Shown: piece by piece, positions 10,597 to 18,399 of the stretch
Numbering within the stretch: position 1 is the first letter of the stretch
Layout of the letters: every line of letters begins with the position of its first letter
NCBI GenBank assembly: GCA_023398575.1
Contig: JAEWSC010000046.1
Span: 1 to 51,418, forward strand
Origin: Bacillota bacterium
Lineage (GTDB): Bacteria > Bacillota > Clostridia > Christensenellales > Aristaeellaceae
DNA length: 51,418 nt
Direction: 5' to 3'
Translations under genes and position numbers: made by a program
The notes under the pieces: model-generated
Told to the model about the DNA's origin: nothing
The model's input: the letters and a program-made list of their open reading frames with translations, nothing else
Databases searched by the model: none

Positions 10597-10644
10597 GTAC
10601 TGCTCCGTATTTTTTTGCGTAATGAATGCATTTAGTATATAGCG

Positions 10645-11247
10645 TCAATGTTTTACCGTTTTTTCTTCCTCAGCCATTAGCAGCATTGGCTGAATCTGCA
10701 CACCCGCCAGGGCGGAGGCGATGGTTTGCGGAATTTTGTCAAAGTGTGCTACCAGCGAGCGGGGTTTGTTATAAGGATCATCTTGGCCGTATGGCACAAA
10801 ATATAGGTTGCTCATGCCGAGCAAGCGGCCAATGTTTGCCGCGCTCATGGACAGCCCGTCGTTGGTGGAAACAGCGATGACTACCGGCCGTCCATTGCGC
10901 AAATGTGACTTTGCGCCAAGCAGAACAGGCGTATCATAGATACAATTAGCCATTTTACCAAGGGTGTTACCGGTGGCCGGAGCGATGACATATACATCCG
11001 TCATCTTTTTGGGGCCGATGGGCTCCACTTCGTGCAGCGTTTCCAGCGGCTTTTTGCCCGTTATTTCTTCCAGCTTTTGATGAATCTGCGCCGGAGTGAA
11101 AAACCGGTTTTCCTCATGGCCCGCATTATAGGAAAGGATTGGGATCACATCATATCCTCTGTTTACCAACTCTTGCATTTGCTCAAATACTTTTTCAAAT
11201 GTACAAAAGGAGCCCGTTAAGGCAAAGCCTACGCGGGTGCTGTTCAC
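10645..11247 (-). CDS. spoVFB: Dipicolinate synthase subunit B
   Basis: A 200-residue flavoprotein-like subunit that, with subunit A, makes dipicolinic acid from dihydrodipicolinate in the mother cell for the spore core. The sequence has the flavodoxin/Dfp-like pattern: ALTGSFCTF near the N-terminus, the IAPATGNTLGKMAN motif (about 107-120) and the AVSTNDGLSMSAANIGRLL segment (about 144-162), at normal length. The start is GTG at 11247, one base after the stop of spoVFA, with a GGAGGG ribosome binding site inside the end of that gene. No terminator is visible between its stop and the infC promoter. It marks the organism as an endospore former. Confidence 0.95.
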   Translation of the reverse strand: MNSTRVGFALTGSFCTFEKVFEQMQELVNRGYDVIPILSYNAGHEENRFFTPAQIHQKLEEITGKKPLETLHEVEPIGPKKMTDVYVIAPATGNTLGKMANCIYDTPVLLGAKSHLRNGRPVVIAVSTNDGLSMSAANIGRLLGMSNLYFVPYGQDDPYNKPRSLVAHFDKIPQTIASALAGVQIQPMLLMAEEEKTVKH

Positions 11248-11248
11248 A

Positions 11249-12076
11249 TTAAACCCTCCTTATGTGGTTTTCAAAATAGTCCAGCAGCAGCCGTGCTGCG
11301 GTCAATGGCGCATACCGGCCAGGTATGCCGCCTTCCCGCCATGCGTTGATTCCGTGACGCGCGGCGGCGTCTAGGTCGATGCCGTAAGGGGTGCTGGCCA
11401 AATCGATCGCCATGGCACGGGGCTTTAGTACCGCCATTACCTCTTCACCTGCCACCATAGCCGGTGCGGTGTTGAACAGGATATCCGCTTCCCTTGCCGC
11501 AATGGGCAGCGCCGTCATGGGCACTGGTATGCAGCCGGCTTCCTTAGCCCACGCTAGCCCTTCCTCCCGCCTGGCAGCCATAAACACTTTTGCGCCGATG
11601 CCCAAAAGCATGCGGGCCAACTCCTTGCCGATGCGGCCAGGGCCGATCACCAGGCACGCGGCCCCGCAAAGGGTGTAATCAGCCTTTTGCATTGCCGCGT
11701 AGATGGCGCCTTCAGCCGAGGGCATAGCGTTTGCCTCTTCATAAGCCGGATCGTTACCAGGCAAGATGAGACGCCATTCCTTTTGCCTGGCGGTCTTTTG
11801 CAAATCCTCGTCCAATTGCCCGGCCATTACAAATACGCCATCCCCAATGAGGGAGGCGACCTCAGACGCGGGAATGGGCCGCCTGGCCTTGGCAGCCGGG
11901 ATAAAGCCATCCCGGCTGGCTCTTGGAAGAGGCAGCACCACAGCCTGAGCCTTTATCAGCGCCTTGGGCACATCTTCTCCGCCCTGGCCCCATGTATCTG
12001 TTTCATAGCCTTTTTTTGTAAGCAGTTCGGCCAAAAGACGAAGGCGGTCATCTCCGCCCACGACGCATACGCGCAT
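11249..12076 (-). CDS. spoVFA: Dipicolinate synthase subunit A
   Basis: A 275-residue oxidoreductase subunit of dipicolinate synthase. The N-terminus MRVCVVGGDDRL and a second Rossmann motif (LVIGPGRIGKELARML, about 142-157) are typical, and the length is normal. It acts with SpoVFB in the mother cell late in sporulation. The ATG follows a perfect AAGGAGG. A sigma-K promoter is expected, but I could not pick one with confidence in the 140 bases before the divergent gene. The spoVFA-spoVFB pair is effectively a two-gene operon. Confidence 0.95.
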   Translation of the reverse strand: MRVCVVGGDDRLRLLAELLTKKGYETDTWGQGGEDVPKALIKAQAVVLPLPRASRDGFIPAAKARRPIPASEVASLIGDGVFVMAGQLDEDLQKTARQKEWRLILPGNDPAYEEANAMPSAEGAIYAAMQKADYTLCGAACLVIGPGRIGKELARMLLGIGAKVFMAARREEGLAWAKEAGCIPVPMTALPIAAREADILFNTAPAMVAGEEVMAVLKPRAMAIDLASTPYGIDLDAAARHGINAWREGGIPGRYAPLTAARLLLDYFENHIRRV

Positions 12077-12168
12077 ATGGTTCTCCTCCTTACGTATCCT
12101 GCTTTACTTTATTCCAGATGGCGGGATGTGTGCGGCATCAAACATTTGCGAAATATGTAAATTTTAGG

Positions 12169-12197
12169 TAGACATGGCAATAAAAATACGATACACT
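12169..12197 (+). promoter_or_regulatory. Sigma-A type promoter for the membrane-protein gene
   Basis: TAGACA and TACACT are separated by 17 bp, 20 bp upstream of the ATG. The GGGAGGG ribosome binding site follows almost at once, so the leader is very short. Confidence 0.6.
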
Positions 12198-12217
12198 ATA
12201 TATAGGGAGGGAAAGAT

Positions 12218-13018
12218 ATGTACGGAAAACAGCATATACATTCAGCATCCGCCAGCTTGGCCGGGCATGCCCTGCGTAAATTCTGGCAGCACAGGGATCT
12301 GTTGTGGTCCATCTATCTGATCAGCGCCCTGTTTACCTTTATGCGCCTGGCGACGGGCATCTATCTGCTCAGTAGCCCGGCCGCAGATATTCTCCTGGGC
12401 CTTTTGTTTAACATTATCACGATGCCCTTTGCTGTACTGGGTTTAAGCCGCGTGCTGCTGAACATCATGCAAGGCGAGCCGGTGCGGCTTTTGATGATAT
12501 TGGAGGATGCAAAAAATTTGCGTTCATTAAAAAAAGCGCTGGCCGCGGCACTTATTTGGCAGGTGCCTGCGTTGTTGGTCACATTTTTGACATCCGTACA
12601 GCTTCCTCGAATCCAAACATTGGGCCAGATATTTGCGGTCATTCCGCCGCTCACCTTTGGCATTTCGGCGTGGATCTGGCTTTTGATTAAACTGTTTATG
12701 TTTCCTTATCTTTATGTCACGCACCCTAAAGCGACGCTATTCAAGCTGGTAAAAGCATCCTTTGAGGCGGTTCAGGGAAATATGCTGCGCACTGCCCTAA
12801 CCTATTTAAAGTCTGTATGGGCAGTCGCATTGGTTTCCATCTGCATGATTATGCTGGCAGCTCCCCTGGTCAATCATGAGGCGTCAAGGCAAGGCAGCTC
12901 ATGGCTGTTCTATAATGGGGCCATTACAATCTCCATTACTATCCTGGGGCCATATACAGGACTTGCCATGGCAGGCTATGCCGGCCGGTTGATGAAGGAA
13001 AGAATGCAGAAAGGGTAA
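12218..13018 (+). CDS. Multi-spanning membrane protein of unknown function
   Basis: A 266-residue protein with about six hydrophobic helices: near residues 30-52, 56-80, 106-124, 138-162, 198-218 and 232-252. Loops are short, and a basic segment (residues 95-105) sits between helices 2 and 3. The overall look recalls DUF975-type membrane proteins of Bacillota, but I do not recognise the family. It is a monocistronic unit with its own promoter, a GGGAGGG ribosome binding site and a terminator, divergent from spoVFA. No sporulation promoter is visible for it, and its role is unknown. Confidence 0.75.
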   Translation: MYGKQHIHSASASLAGHALRKFWQHRDLLWSIYLISALFTFMRLATGIYLLSSPAADILLGLLFNIITMPFAVLGLSRVLLNIMQGEPVRLLMILEDAKNLRSLKKALAAALIWQVPALLVTFLTSVQLPRIQTLGQIFAVIPPLTFGISAWIWLLIKLFMFPYLYVTHPKATLFKLVKASFEAVQGNMLRTALTYLKSVWAVALVSICMIMLAAPLVNHEASRQGSSWLFYNGAITISITILGPYTGLAMAGYAGRLMKERMQKG

Positions 13019-13022
13019 TAGG

Positions 13023-13062
13023 AAAGCGACTCCTCAAGCCAAAATCTGAGGGGCCGCTTTTT
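13023..13062 (+). terminator. Intrinsic terminator after the membrane-protein gene
   Basis: A 14-bp stem (AAAGCGACTCCTCA with TGAGGGGCCGCTTT, one A-C mismatch and one G-U pair) is followed by a run of five T residues. It separates this gene from the convergent lactonase gene. Confidence 0.8.
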
Positions 13063-13113
13063 ATCTATGCCATAGATTTTTTGATTACGGATGTTTCTAT
13101 TGCGCTTCAGCCA

Positions 13114-14133
13114 TTATACCTTTGCTATTACGCAAACAGGCTTGTGTACTTTGGTCTCCCCCAGAAGCACCAACTGTTTTTTCTCCCTGTCCAGCCGCAT
13201 GACTTGCAGGCAGTTTTCCTCCTGGCACGCACAGAGCAGAAAGTCGCCCACAGGCAGAATATCCCTTGGATATGCCCCAGTTGGAAAAACCCCGCAAAGC
13301 TTTGGCAGCCGCATGTGTTTGTCCAATTCAAACAGTGCCACCCCATCAAAGCCTATACGGCTGGAAGCGAACAAAAACCGCTCGTCCTCACTTAAGCGCA
13401 CAGCCGCAGCAGCAGCATTATGAACACCCTCGGGCAGGTAACTGTACCTGCCCTCTTCATGATACCCATCTCCCGCTTTGCGGTAAGCATAGACCACATT
13501 TTGTAATTCACATAACAGATACAGCATTTCACAGTCCGCCGTCAAAACAAGATGCCGGGGGCCATCCCCGGGCAGGGTAGATAAAAGCGGGGCTTTTTCA
13601 ACAAACCCTTTATCCGTTTCCCCTTCAAAAACCCGCACCCTGTCCGAGCCCAGATCACTAATCAATATGCGGTCATCCAGTTGTACACACTGATGGGCAT
13701 GGGCACATTCCTGACGGGTATGCGGGCCATGCCCATCAAGTACGACGGCCTGAGGAGGACTTTTCAGAGCACCCTCTTGAGACAGTGCATAAAAGCTGAC
13801 CACTCCGTCCGCATAATTGGATACAGTCAGCGTGCCGGTTTTGTCATTTAGCATCAAGTGGCAGGGCGAGCCGCCGCAGGTTGGCTGGCAGCCTGTCTGC
13901 ACCCAGCCATCAGGCTTAAGGTTATAGCTGAATACCTGTCCGTCCCGCGGCGTTTCCATAACGGCATACAAAAGCGTTCCATCTTGCGACAGCGCAAGAT
14001 ACGCAGGGTCTCGCTGGGGTATGATGAGACGTACATTTTCAATGCTGCCGCTGTTCCTGTCAAAATCGGCTTCATAAATGCCTTTGGATTCTCCCCCGGA
14101 AGTATACGTCCCAATCAGCAGCGACATAGTCAT
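13114..14133 (-). CDS. Lactonase-family beta-propeller (6-phosphogluconolactonase type)
   Basis: About 339 residues forming a seven-bladed propeller of the YbhE/Pgl lactonase family, which hydrolyses 6-phosphogluconolactone or related sugar lactones in the cytoplasm. Typical marks are LLIGTYTSG near the N-terminus, PAYLALSQDGTLLYAV, PCHLML, a cysteine/histidine-rich HGPHTRQECAHAHQC segment, GPRHLVL and a PRDILP motif near the C-terminus. Length is normal. Start codons are crowded (ATG at 14139, 14133 and 14127); 14133 gives the best distance from a GCGGGG stretch, but none has a strong site. It is the last gene of a possible minus-strand cluster with the VOC protein and the HI0933-like flavoprotein. 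Confidence 0.85.
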   Translation of the reverse strand: MTMSLLIGTYTSGGESKGIYEADFDRNSGSIENVRLIIPQRDPAYLALSQDGTLLYAVMETPRDGQVFSYNLKPDGWVQTGCQPTCGGSPCHLMLNDKTGTLTVSNYADGVVSFYALSQEGALKSPPQAVVLDGHGPHTRQECAHAHQCVQLDDRILISDLGSDRVRVFEGETDKGFVEKAPLLSTLPGDGPRHLVLTADCEMLYLLCELQNVVYAYRKAGDGYHEEGRYSYLPEGVHNAAAAAVRLSEDERFLFASSRIGFDGVALFELDKHMRLPKLCGVFPTGAYPRDILPVGDFLLCACQEENCLQVMRLDREKKQLVLLGETKVHKPVCVIAKV

Positions 14134-14180
14134 GTACATTCCCCGCTTCCCGTATATTCCATCATTGCATCAAACGCTCA

Positions 14181-14573
14181 TCAGCAGGCGATTTCAATCA
14201 GATTGCCTTCCGGATCGGCAATCCAGAAATTCCGCTGCCCCCAGGGCTGTGTCACCGGTTCCCCTGTCAGGGAGGTTACGCCAAGGGATGTAAGCCGTGA
14301 GTATTCACTGTCCACATCCTCTTTTGTCGGAACACCGATACCGATTTCCATGGTCTGGTTCAGCCCCTTTGGGGGCTGGTACTCCAGCTTCATGGACTGC
14401 ACAAACATCTTGCGGTCGAACATGAACAGACCGCCCTCCCTTACCTTAAAGCCGGCAAAGGGTCCCTGTGTCCAATCCGTTTCAAAGCCCAGAATATCCC
14501 GATAAAACGCAACCATTTTCGGAACATCTTCCACAAACAAACCCGTATGTACGCTATTTGACAATATGCTCAC
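14181..14573 (-). CDS. VOC-superfamily (glyoxalase/bleomycin-resistance-like) protein
   Basis: A 130-residue vicinal-oxygen-chelate protein with two beta-alpha-beta-beta-beta halves. Recognisable parts are VHTGLFVEDVPKMVAFYRD at the N-terminus and the closing WIADPEGNLIEIAC. Such proteins bind a metal and act as small lyases, dioxygenases or drug-binding proteins; the substrate cannot be told here. The start is GTG at 14573 with GGGAGGG upstream. It lies 36 nt after the HI0933-like gene and 47 nt before the lactonase gene on the same strand, so co-transcription is likely. Confidence 0.85.
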   Translation of the reverse strand: MSILSNSVHTGLFVEDVPKMVAFYRDILGFETDWTQGPFAGFKVREGGLFMFDRKMFVQSMKLEYQPPKGLNQTMEIGIGVPTKEDVDSEYSRLTSLGVTSLTGEPVTQPWGQRNFWIADPEGNLIEIAC

Positions 14574-14609
14574 GCTCGGCCCTCCCTACCTTTTATCCAT
14601 TGCAGCACT

Positions 14610-15815
14610 TTAATCTGCCGCACTCTCCCCCGCCAGCATACCGCCGGCCCAAGCGAAGAGCAGGTTATAGCCGCCGCAGGCGCCATCCACATTCAATACC
14701 TCCCCGGCCGCATACAAACCTTTATGCAGGTGGGAAGCCATGGTAGCAGGGTCAAAATCCCGAGTATCCATGCCCCCTGCCGTCACCTGGGCATTTTCAT
14801 AGTCCTGAACACCAGTCACATGAAGAGAAAAGTCACGAACTACTGCACATAGGGCGGATATTTCTTTCATGGACAAGGAAGCACAAGGGCGGCTTAGGGG
14901 GCCGATACCGGCACGCTTGAATATCGCCATACCCAGCCGGCTGTGCGTAAGCCCCAGAAAAAACTGTTCCAAAGGCGCGTCACCAAATAGCGCTGCCCGG
15001 CTTAGAAAGAAGGCAGACAGCAACTCGTCACTTACATTCATGGCCGGCGCAAGGCCTACATGCAATTCGCCACCAATGGCATCCCGGGAAAGCTGCATGG
15101 CTGCCACACCGCTCACACCATATTCAGTAAATAATATTTCACCTTTCTCCAAGCCAACTGTCTTGCCGCCTTTTGCAAGGGAGATTTCTGCCTTTACCCG
15201 TATGCCGGAAAGACCCCGAATGGGCTCTAACTCCGTCTTGATTTGCGTGATAGCAGGTTTAGGGGCAACCAGCGTATGCCCCAGGGATTGCAAAAGCGCA
15301 TAGGCACTGCCATCGCTGCCCAGCTTCGGCGAGGCCTTCCCGCCGCCGGTGATGATAAGGGCATTACCGGCATACCGTTTGTCGCCCACGATAGCTGCCC
15401 AACCATTTGGCAACCTTTCGATTCTGTGAACAGGTGCGCCGCAAATCGTTTCCACATCATGCCGGGTACAGCCCAGCCTTAACACATCCAACACCGAAGA
15501 AGCCAGGCCGCTGGCGGGGTAAACTCGGCCCTCCTCCTCTTGCCGAAGCGAAAGTCCAAGGCCTTCAAAAAAGGCAGTTACCTTTATTGCATCCACCTTT
15601 TCCAGCACCTTTTGTGCAAACGCAGTGTCACCGTGATAGCGCAGGGCGCCCGCATTGATTATATTGCAGCGGCCATTGCCTGTGGCCAATATTTTTTTGC
15701 CCACCCTGTCCAATTTCTCAAGAACCGTTACCTTTGCGCCTTTGCGCGCAGCGCAAATGGCCGCCGCAAGCCCGGCCGCTCCGCCGCCAACCACCAGCAC
15801 CGTCTTTGTATTCAC
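14610..15815 (-). CDS. HI0933/YhiN-type flavoprotein (BaiN-like)
   Basis: About 401 residues. The N-terminal Rossmann fold VLVVGGGAAGLAAAI binds FAD. GNGRCNIINA and the C-terminal AGEVLNVDGACGGYNLLFAWAGG motif are the signature of the HI0933/YhiN family, which includes BaiN, proposed to act in bile-acid 7-dehydroxylation; most members have unknown substrates. An open frame extends 25 codons upstream, but GTG at 15815 fits the family start, has AGAGGTGG upstream and lies just after a TATAAT box. It is divergent from a second, unrelated FAD-dependent dehydrogenase across a hairpin-rich intergenic region. Confidence 0.88.
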   Translation of the reverse strand: MNTKTVLVVGGGAAGLAAAICAARKGAKVTVLEKLDRVGKKILATGNGRCNIINAGALRYHGDTAFAQKVLEKVDAIKVTAFFEGLGLSLRQEEEGRVYPASGLASSVLDVLRLGCTRHDVETICGAPVHRIERLPNGWAAIVGDKRYAGNALIITGGGKASPKLGSDGSAYALLQSLGHTLVAPKPAITQIKTELEPIRGLSGIRVKAEISLAKGGKTVGLEKGEILFTEYGVSGVAAMQLSRDAIGGELHVGLAPAMNVSDELLSAFFLSRAALFGDAPLEQFFLGLTHSRLGMAIFKRAGIGPLSRPCASLSMKEISALCAVVRDFSLHVTGVQDYENAQVTAGGMDTRDFDPATMASHLHKGLYAAGEVLNVDGACGGYNLLFAWAGGMLAGESAAD

Positions 15816-15833
15816 CCGCTCCACCTCTACGCT

Positions 15834-15862
15834 ATTATACCGTTGGAAGTAAGAAAGGGAAA
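15834..15862 (-). promoter_or_regulatory. Possible promoter of the HI0933-like gene
   Basis: A perfect TATAAT (minus strand, 15839-15834) lies about 20 bp before the GTG start. The hexamer 17 bp upstream is TTTCCC, a poor -35 box that falls inside a palindrome shared with the divergent side. The -10 box is clear; the -35 box is not. Confidence 0.45.
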
Positions 15863-16104
15863 GGTTTTCTTTCCCAAGGCATATCGACAAAGCGGCAATG
15901 CCACTTTGTCGAGTTTTACCCTCGCCTCACTGCAAAAGGCAAGCCTTTTGCGGCCGTTTGCTCGGGCAAGGAAGGAATTTCTACGAAATTCCTGCGCAAA
16001 TCACCGCACATGTCGCTGATTTACGATTTGCTATTGGAGGGCTTTAGCCCTCCAATGCCTCCCGAAGTTTTGTGTTGGTATATGGAAAGGTTTTCTTTCC
16101 CAAG
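15858..16104. repeat. Hairpin-rich intergenic block bounded by a 21-bp direct repeat
   Basis: This gene-free region between two divergent flavoprotein genes holds two identical 21-bp copies (15858-15878 and 16084-16104; core GGAAAGGTTTTCTTTCC, itself a small hairpin). Between them are four further perfect or near-perfect hairpins: 15885-15911 (CGACAAAG stem), 15932-15951 (GCAAAAGGC stem), 15974-15992 (GGAATTTC stem) and 16034-16055 (TTGGAGGGCT stem). No reading frame of protein-like composition is present. A weak -10 box (TAGAAT, 16114-16119) for the plus-strand operon follows the second copy. Confidence 0.7.
16001..16022 (+). repeat. 22-nt repeat core, copy A
   Basis: TCACCGCACATGTCG followed by CTGATTT matches copy B at 43864-43885 in 19 of 22 positions. 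It lies 8 nt after the GGAATTTC hairpin and 11 nt before the TTGGAGGGCT hairpin. Confidence 0.55.
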
Positions 16105-16145
16105 TCTTCGTGATAGAATAGGTGGAGCAACAAAGGAGGATACCC

Positions 16146-17756
16146 ATGCTTCGCCTGTCCAATCTATCCCTTTCCCTGGATGCAGTAGAAAAAGAGCTGC
16201 GCGCTTTGGCCGCGAAAAAGCTGGCCGTGCCGCCAAGTTTGATATCCGCCCTGCGCATCGTGAAAAAGAGCGTGGACGCCAGAGACAAGGGTGATGTGCA
16301 CTTTGTATACAGTGTTGATGTAGCCCTGCCGCAAGAGGAAGCGGTGCTTGCCCGCCTTCGCTTTGGAGCGGCAATAAAGGTAGAAGAAGAAAAAAAGGAA
16401 ACGCCTCTGCCAAAGGCCGCTTTCCAGCGCCGTCCAATCGTGGCCGGTGCTGGGCCGGCAGGCCTGTTTGCCGCGCTCACGCTGGCCAGAGCCGGGGCAT
16501 GCCCCATTCTCATAGAACGCGGCAAGGCCGTGGACGAACGGTCTCAGGACGTGGACGCCCTGATGCAGCGGGGCGAGCTCAATGAAGAAAGCAATGTGCT
16601 GTATGGCGAGGGCGGTGCTGGAGCCTTTTCCGATGGAAAGCTGACCACCGGCATCAAAAACCCGCTGTGCGACGCGGTGCTAAAGGACTTGGTCCTATTT
16701 GGTGCACCGGAGGAAATACGCTACCAGCAAAAAGCACACATCGGCACAGATTTGCTTCGCGGCGTGGTCAAAAACCTGCGGGAAGAAATAAAGCGTCTTG
16801 GCGGCGAAGTGCTGTTTGACACAAAACTTGTCGGACTTATGATCGACAACGGGGTGCTGCGGGGCATTACAGTTACACGAAACGGCGGAATAACACAACT
16901 CGATACCGGAGCGCTGATTCTGGCCATCGGTCACAGTGCCAGGGACACCTGCCGCATGGCCTACCAGGCCGGGCTTTCCATGGTGCAAAAGCCCTTCTCC
17001 GTCGGCGCACGCATCGAGCATCCCCAAAAGCTTATCAATGCCTCCCAGTACGGAAAATTCGCCAGCCACAAGGCATTGGGCGCGGCAGACTACAAATTAA
17101 GCGTTCGAACGCAGGATGGCCGCGGCGCTTATACCTTTTGCATGTGCCCTGGCGGCGTAGTCATCCCGGCGGCCAGCCAACAGGGCGGCATTTGCGTTAA
17201 CGGCATGAGCTACCATGCGCGGGCTGGAGAAAATGCCAACTCCGCACTGCTGGTGGGTGTGAACCCCCTGGATTTTGGTGATGACCATCCCCTGGCGGGC
17301 CATGATTACCAGCGGGCGCTGGAGCAAGCGGCTTATAAGCTTGGCGGCGGCGGCTTTACAGCCCCCGCCCAACGGGTCGAAGACTTTCTAATGGGGCGAG
17401 CCTCCAAGCACATTGGCAGCGTAACACCAAGCTATAGGCCCGGCGTGACCTCCAGCGATCTTGCCGCCTGCCTGCCCAAGTACATTATTGAAAATATGAA
17501 GACTGGCATTTTGCAGATGGACAAGCAATTAAATGGCTTTGCCCACCCTGATGCATTATTGACTGGCGTGGAAACCCGCTCATCCTCCCCTGTTCGCATC
17601 CTGCGGGATGAAGGCTGCCAGTCAGACATACGGGGCATTTTCCCCGCCGGAGAAGGTGCAGGATATGCCGGTGGCATCATGAGCGCCGCGGTGGACGGCA
17701 TCACCTGCGCAATGAAAGCATTGGAAAGGAATCTAGACGAATGTTTGAAGCCGTAA
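16146..17756 (+). CDS. Uncharacterised FAD-dependent dehydrogenase (COG2509 type)
   Basis: A 536-residue flavoprotein. A 90-residue N-terminal domain is followed by a Rossmann motif (PIVAGAGPAGLFAALTLARAG), the GEGGAGAFSDGKLTTG segment, and a C-terminal GIFPAGEGAGYAGGIMSAAVDG motif that completes FAD binding. This matches the widespread bacterial family of uncharacterised FAD-dependent dehydrogenases of about 530 residues. The ATG at 16146 is preceded by AAAGGAGG; an earlier in-frame start at 16122 has no site and is rejected. Its stop overlaps the HAD phosphatase start by 16 nt, so a flavoprotein-HAD-pepT operon is likely. Substrate unknown. Confidence 0.88.
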   Translation: MLRLSNLSLSLDAVEKELRALAAKKLAVPPSLISALRIVKKSVDARDKGDVHFVYSVDVALPQEEAVLARLRFGAAIKVEEEKKETPLPKAAFQRRPIVAGAGPAGLFAALTLARAGACPILIERGKAVDERSQDVDALMQRGELNEESNVLYGEGGAGAFSDGKLTTGIKNPLCDAVLKDLVLFGAPEEIRYQQKAHIGTDLLRGVVKNLREEIKRLGGEVLFDTKLVGLMIDNGVLRGITVTRNGGITQLDTGALILAIGHSARDTCRMAYQAGLSMVQKPFSVGARIEHPQKLINASQYGKFASHKALGAADYKLSVRTQDGRGAYTFCMCPGGVVIPAASQQGGICVNGMSYHARAGENANSALLVGVNPLDFGDDHPLAGHDYQRALEQAAYKLGGGGFTAPAQRVEDFLMGRASKHIGSVTPSYRPGVTSSDLAACLPKYIIENMKTGILQMDKQLNGFAHPDALLTGVETRSSSPVRILRDEGCQSDIRGIFPAGEGAGYAGGIMSAAVDGITCAMKALERNLDECLKP

Positions 17757-18394
17757 TCTTTGACATGGACGGCGTACTGTTTGATACGGAGCGCCTTGGC
17801 ATGATTCAGCAGCTTCAGGCCTGCCGGGAGGTGGGTTATCCGCTCACAGAAGAGCTGCTCATGCGCACCATGGGATCCAGCATGGCTGCCGCGAAGCAGC
17901 TTTTGCAAGGTGTCCTCGGTCTTGATTTTCCTTATGAAAAGATGGTAGACCGCTGGACGGTTCTCATGTATGATGACATGGCCCAAAATGGCATTCCCGA
18001 AAAGCCTGGTATTCGAGAATTGCTGGCTGTACTAAAGGCCAAAGGCATCAAAACCGCCGTCGCCACCTCCAATAATCAGTCCATTGTGGAAAGTTATATG
18101 AAGATGGCAGGGCTTGAAAATGCTTTTGATGCAGTCGTCTGCGGCGATACGCTCAGAAAAAGCAAACCTGCCCCGGACATCTATCTTCTGGCGGCCCAGC
18201 GTCTATCAGCAGACCCTTCCCATTGTATCGGCGTGGAGGATTCCATCAACGGCATAAAATCCGTCCGGGCGGCTGGGATGACCTGCGTGATGGTGCCTGA
18301 CCTGATTCCCTTTACAGAAGAACTGCACCCCTTTGTGGACCACTGTGTACCCACGCTTAACGACATCATTCCACTGCTTGATGAAAGGGAGTAA
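17741..18394 (+). CDS. HAD-superfamily phosphatase (beta-phosphoglucomutase-like)
   Basis: A 217-residue HAD hydrolase with a helical cap. All motifs are present: DMDGVLFDTE (Asp8 nucleophile, Asp10 acid/base), the ATSN threonine/serine motif, the lysine in KSKPAPD and the acidic GVEDSINGI. It should hydrolyse or transfer phosphate on a small sugar phosphate or similar metabolite; the exact substrate is unknown. The ATG overlaps the end of the FAD-dehydrogenase gene by 16 nt and follows GGAAAGGAA. pepT begins 5 nt after its stop. Confidence 0.9.
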   Translation: MFEAVIFDMDGVLFDTERLGMIQQLQACREVGYPLTEELLMRTMGSSMAAAKQLLQGVLGLDFPYEKMVDRWTVLMYDDMAQNGIPEKPGIRELLAVLKAKGIKTAVATSNNQSIVESYMKMAGLENAFDAVVCGDTLRKSKPAPDIYLLAAQRLSADPSHCIGVEDSINGIKSVRAAGMTCVMVPDLIPFTEELHPFVDHCVPTLNDIIPLLDERE

Positions 18395-18399
18395 AGAAT

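Noticed and set aside
12077..12168. Sigma-K promoter for spoVFA
   Set aside because: Expected from biology, but no sequence close to the consensus with correct spacing could be chosen by eye.
15858..16104. CRISPR-like array
   Set aside because: Only two copies of the 21-bp repeat exist, 205 bp apart, and the intervening stems are unrelated; there are no cas genes.
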